From NCBI GenBank assembly GCA_002320815.1, contig DCLA01000072.1, positions 65,319 to 129,318 on the forward strand: a stretch of DNA of 64,000 bases, written 5' to 3'. Origin of the DNA: Myxococcales bacterium UBA1660. Its GTDB lineage: Bacteria; Myxococcota_A; Polyangia; Polyangiales; Houyiibacteriaceae. Positions within the stretch are counted from its first letter, which is position 1. Every line of letters begins with the position of its first letter. The notes beneath the pieces are model-generated. The model saw only the letters and a list, made by a program, of their open reading frames with translations, searched no databases and had not been told where the DNA came from. This document shows positions 60,882 to 64,000 of this stretch, piece after piece. The position numbers were made by a program, and so were the translations under genes.

Positions 60882-62131
60882 CAGCGCGAGGGGGCGGGCC
60901 CCAGGACCATCGACGTGTTGATGCCGCCGAAGGCGAAGTTGTTGTTCATGACGAAGCGCGGCGCGGTCTCCCGGACCTCGGTGACGTAGTCGAGCTCGCC
61001 GCAGCGGGGATCCACCGTCTCCAGGTTACGCCCGGGGAGCAGGAAGCCCCCCTGGAGCATCGCCACGCACCAGGCGCCCTCCATGGCGCCGCAGGCGCCG
61101 AGGGTGTGGCCCACGTAGCCCTTGAGGCTCGCGAAGGGGACCTTCCGGCCGAAGACGGCGGCGGTCGCCCGACTCTCGGCGATGTCGCCGATCTCGGTGG
61201 CCGTCCCGTGGCCACAGACGTAGTCGATCATGTCGGCGCCGATGCCGGCGTCCTCGAGGGCGAGCTGCATCACCCGCTGCATGCCCTCTTCTCGCGGCGC
61301 GGTGAGGTGGGCGCCGTCGCAGTTGCTCGCGTACCCGCAGAGTTCGGCCAGGATGGTCGCGCCCCGCGCCTCGGCGTGCTCGAGGCTCTCCAGCACGAAG
61401 GCCCCGGCGCCCTCGCCGATCACCAGACCGTCGCGGTCGGCGTCGAAGGGCCGGGGGCTCATGTCCGGGCGGTCGTTGTACTTGGTCGACGTCGCCATGA
61501 GCAGGTCGAAGGTGACCGCGCTCATGTAGTGCATCTCTTCGGCGCCGCCGCAGAGCATCACGTCCTGGATGCCGCCCTGGATGAGCTCGTACGCGGTGCC
61601 GATGCCCTGGGAGCCGCTGGTGCACGCGGTGCAGGTGGAGGCGATGCGCCCCTTCACTCCGAAGAACTGCGCGACGTTCACCGCGCAGGTGTGGGTCATC
61701 AGCCGGAAGTAGGCGTTGGACTCCAGGCCCTTCATCGAGTGGTCGGTGACCACGGGCATGGAGAACTTCTCGGTCTCGCTGCCGGATCCGCTGGTGGAGC
61801 CGAAGGACACGCCGACCCGCTCGCTCTTCAGCGAGTCCAGGTCGAGGCCGGCCTGGGCCACCGCCTGCTCGGTGGCGTGGACCGCGAAGAGAGCCACCGG
61901 ACCCATGGTCCGGCGACGCTTCCGCGGATAGTGCTTCTTGAGATCGAGCCCCTCCACCGTGGACCCCAGCCGACCTTGGAGGTCGGAGATGTGGTCCCAC
62001 TCGGGCATGGGCCGGATCCCATGGCGCCCTTCGCGGATGGCGCTCACCGAGGAGTGGACGTCGTGGCCGATCGGCGTGGTCGCGCCGATGCCGGTGATGA
62101 CCACGCGCCGCTGCTTCGCGGGGTTGCTCAA
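60881..62131 (-). CDS. Beta-ketoacyl-ACP synthase
   Basis: A 416-residue condensing enzyme. The triad is complete: nucleophile Cys170 in STCTACTSGSQ, His308 in GHGTATEIGD and His342 in GHTLGACGAMEG, with Lys337. It joins malonyl-ACP to a growing chain. The non-standard TACTSGSQ around the Cys is closer to aryl polyene/pigment ketosynthases than to FabF. The TTG start (62131) overlaps the oxidoreductase stop by 4 bp. It lies between the oxidoreductase and acyltransferase genes. Confidence 0.88.
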   Translation of the reverse strand: MSNPAKQRRVVITGIGATTPIGHDVHSSVSAIREGRHGIRPMPEWDHISDLQGRLGSTVEGLDLKKHYPRKRRRTMGPVALFAVHATEQAVAQAGLDLDSLKSERVGVSFGSTSGSGSETEKFSMPVVTDHSMKGLESNAYFRLMTHTCAVNVAQFFGVKGRIASTCTACTSGSQGIGTAYELIQGGIQDVMLCGGAEEMHYMSAVTFDLLMATSTKYNDRPDMSPRPFDADRDGLVIGEGAGAFVLESLEHAEARGATILAELCGYASNCDGAHLTAPREEGMQRVMQLALEDAGIGADMIDYVCGHGTATEIGDIAESRATAAVFGRKVPFASLKGYVGHTLGACGAMEGAWCVAMLQGGFLLPGRNLETVDPRCGELDYVTEVRETAPRFVMNNNFAFGGINTSMVLGPAPSR

Positions 62132-63723
62132 CTCGCGCCTCCGGGGGCCAGACGGTTCCAGGCGTCGTACATCTTCTTGCTCCCGTCGACGATGGCGTCC
62201 GCCGACGCGCTCTCCCCGAGGGCCTCGGCGACCAGGACGCGGGTGTGCGCGAAGATGGCTTCGTTGCGCTCGTTGATCTCGCGCCGGTTCCGGGGCGCGC
62301 CCGCGGTCTCCAGCGGCCCGAAGGCAGCGCGCCCGTCCACCGACGAGTGACCGGTGTTCTGCTCGAAGTAGCGCCCCTTGGCGCGCAGCTCTTCGCCGGC
62401 GTTGCGGAAGAGGGCCGCGTAGTTCTGCAGCATCTCCATGATGAACCCGCGCCGACGCATCGAGCTGCGGATGTGCCGCGGGTCCAGGTGCTCGTCCTTG
62501 AGGTACGAGTCGAAGACCAGGTTGTAGTAGATGGCCGTGTCGAAGAAGGCCTTGGCGCGGAAGAGCCCGTAGCTCCCGAAGGTCGGGTAGAGGTCCTGGT
62601 AGATCACCAGCGTGATGTCGTACCGGAACTTCATGTAGGCGTCCGCGAGGTCGACCTGCTTCTCGAAGTCGTCGCCCTGGAGGTCCCGGCGGATCAGGTC
62701 GACGGTCAGGTCGTTCTCGAAGGAGATGAAGTCGGAGCCCGGGCTGTAGAAGGGGTCCGTGAAGGCGCCGGAGTCCCCGATGCAGGCCCACCGCTCCTTG
62801 CCGAAGAAGCGCTTGGTCTGGAAGGCGAGCTGCCCGAAGGCTTGCAGGTCGAGGAGCTCCGGATCGTCGCCGAGGATCTCCCGCACCGCGCGGTGCTCGC
62901 GCAGGAACGAGAGGAAGCCCTCGGGCTTGTGCTTCGCCGCGGACCACTGCTCGCGCTCCTGCACGATGCCGACGCTGGTGATGCCGTTGCGCAGCGGGAT
63001 CAGCCAGAGCCAGTACCCGGGGTACATGAAGTGGTTCGTGGAGAGCCGCCGGGAGGTCCAGCGGACCCGGGCGTGGAACTCGTCGTCTCCGGTGTCGTCC
63101 ATGTCGGCCAGCCCGCGCATGCGGCCCCAGGCCGACGCGATGCGGTGGCCCTTCTCGGGCACCCGGAGGTCGAGTTTCTTGGCCAGGATGCTCTCGCGGC
63201 CGGTGCCGTCGACGATCCAGCGGGCGGACCACTGCTCCTCGCTGGCGTTGGACCCGTCGTCGCCCTCGGGGGTGTGCACCACCGTGAAGCGGTGACCGTC
63301 GGCGTCGACCTGGAGATCCTTGACCCGAGCGCCGATGTGCACGGCGACGCCGTCGGCCCGGTTCATGGCCAGCAGGTCCTCTTCGAGGCGGGCCCGGTCG
63401 AGCTGGAAGCTGGGCCAAGGCGGGAGCACGCTCACGCCGATCTCGCTCATGTCGGTGAGGGCGGCGTCCTTGGCCTCGGTGTCGAAGAAGTAGCGGAGCC
63501 CGTTCTTCGGCAGGTGGTTCTCGTAGACGTAGCCCTGGAGCCCCAACCGCCGGGAGAGGTAGTTGGTGGCCACCTCCACGGTGGACTCACCGACCTTGTA
63601 GGTCCGCTCGTGGCTCTTCTCGAAGATGGCCACCGACGCATCGGGCAGCTCGCGGCGGAGCTGGCGGGCCAGGAGGTTCCCAGCGAGGCCCCCTCCCAGG
63701 ATCGCGACGTCGACTCGGTTCAT
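62128..63723 (-). CDS. Flavin-dependent halogenase-like oxidoreductase
   Basis: A 531-residue FAD protein. The start MNRVDVAILGGGLAGNLLAR is the dinucleotide-binding motif, YKVGESTVE (42-50) is the second halogenase signature (GES), and WLWLIP (238-243) fits the WxWxIP motif of flavin halogenases, which prevents normal monooxygenase activity. The later GDSGAFTDPFYSPGSDF is the FAD-binding region. Lys73 (LPKNGLRYFF) is a candidate for the catalytic Lys. A role as halogenase or as an oxidoreductase of polyene synthesis are both possible. ATG 63723 follows GGAGGAG about 12 bp upstream. Confidence 0.78.
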   Translation of the reverse strand: MNRVDVAILGGGLAGNLLARQLRRELPDASVAIFEKSHERTYKVGESTVEVATNYLSRRLGLQGYVYENHLPKNGLRYFFDTEAKDAALTDMSEIGVSVLPPWPSFQLDRARLEEDLLAMNRADGVAVHIGARVKDLQVDADGHRFTVVHTPEGDDGSNASEEQWSARWIVDGTGRESILAKKLDLRVPEKGHRIASAWGRMRGLADMDDTGDDEFHARVRWTSRRLSTNHFMYPGYWLWLIPLRNGITSVGIVQEREQWSAAKHKPEGFLSFLREHRAVREILGDDPELLDLQAFGQLAFQTKRFFGKERWACIGDSGAFTDPFYSPGSDFISFENDLTVDLIRRDLQGDDFEKQVDLADAYMKFRYDITLVIYQDLYPTFGSYGLFRAKAFFDTAIYYNLVFDSYLKDEHLDPRHIRSSMRRRGFIMEMLQNYAALFRNAGEELRAKGRYFEQNTGHSSVDGRAAFGPLETAGAPRNRREINERNEAIFAHTRVLVAEALGESASADAIVDGSKKMYDAWNRLAPGGAS

Positions 63724-64000
63724 CGAATGCAAGCTCTCCTCCGACGTCTCGGGGAGTGGTCCCATTCAACGGGGCTCCCTCCATGCGGCCAGGCACGGCG
63801 TCGGTCGGGCATGGCCCGGAGGCACGTCATAGCCCCGTGAGGGCGGTTCGTCCATGAAAACCCCGGCGGCCGGTTACAGTGGGGGCGAAACGACATCCAG
63901 TGCCTGCGAGCCGCTCGTCGGGGCCCGGAATGGGGCTCCTAGGGCCGGTCGGCGCGGCGGTGAAGGAGCGTCCCTCATGCCAGTGTGCAAGAGCGTCCCT
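63724..64000. promoter_or_regulatory. Upstream region of the oxidoreductase-ketosynthase operon
   Basis: 277 bp with no convincing gene. It holds the promoter for the minus-strand lipid operon, including an A/T-richer patch at about 63875. A 10-base direct repeat, GAGCGTCCCT, occurs at 63966-63975 and again at 63991-64000, 25 bp apart. An ATG at 63978 on the plus strand may open a gene that continues past the edge, but too little is visible. Confidence 0.4.

Overview
This window is very GC-rich DNA packed with short lipoproteins carrying Asp/Ala-rich linkers, a Ser/Thr kinase with an HRD-V-SPHN catalytic loop, RCC1, TPR and FHA-GGDEF proteins. That combination points to a Myxococcota (deltaproteobacterial-lineage) chromosome, probably near Sandaracinaceae. 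This is an inference from gene style; there is no rRNA or tRNA in the window to test it. I see no prophage, CRISPR array, intact transposase or replication origin.

Layout. 1-6.6 kb: a cut-off unknown gene, an NAD-dependent epimerase, lipoproteins, a protein with two complete radical SAM halves, and a 0.8 kb repeat-filled gap. 6.6-16.4 kb: lipid and fatty-acid functions (TetR regulator with a paired operator, acyl-CoA dehydrogenase, TesB and PaaI thioesterases), a 2OG-Fe(II) oxygenase, DUF4202, a decayed EF-Tu copy, an OPT transporter and an alkyltransferase-like repair protein. 16.4-25.8 kb: lipoprotein, polysaccharide deacetylase/acetyltransferase pair, a transglutaminase remnant next to a hairpin repeat, AraC regulator, acyl-CoA synthetase, Ser/Thr kinase and a divergent HTH protein. 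25.9-30.8 kb: a compact set with a chaperone-like small protein, a two-helix membrane protein, a caspase-fold protein and a TPR-PhyH dioxygenase-like protein.

30.8-35.9 kb (minus strand) is a four-gene operon in which every junction overlaps by 4 nt: membrane hydroxylase fused to tandem rhodanese, GH113-like protein, sulfite-oxidase molybdoenzyme fused to cytochrome c, and a DUF3365 c-type cytochrome. I read it as an exported thiosulfate/sulfite-handling system. 36.1-41.7 kb (plus strand) is a complete urease operon ureDABCEFG ending with a nickel permease. 41.7-45.6 kb (minus) is another 4-nt-overlap operon: ECF sigma, FecR-TPR protein, barrel-like exported protein, RCC1 lipoprotein.

45.7-58.9 kb holds a zinc-ribbon membrane protein, a LysR/lipoprotein divergent pair, an ABC exporter followed by a degenerate PP2C-like protein, a TPR membrane protein, a CPBP protease with an NAD(P)-binding partner, an FHA-GGDEF protein and an unknown secreted protein. 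58.9-63.7 kb looks like part of an aryl-polyene-type lipid/pigment pathway: DUF3261 lipoprotein, hotdog dehydratase, acyltransferase, ketosynthase and a flavin halogenase-like oxidoreductase. No acyl carrier protein, ketoreductase or exporter is visible, so the pathway is incomplete here or continues beyond 64 kb.
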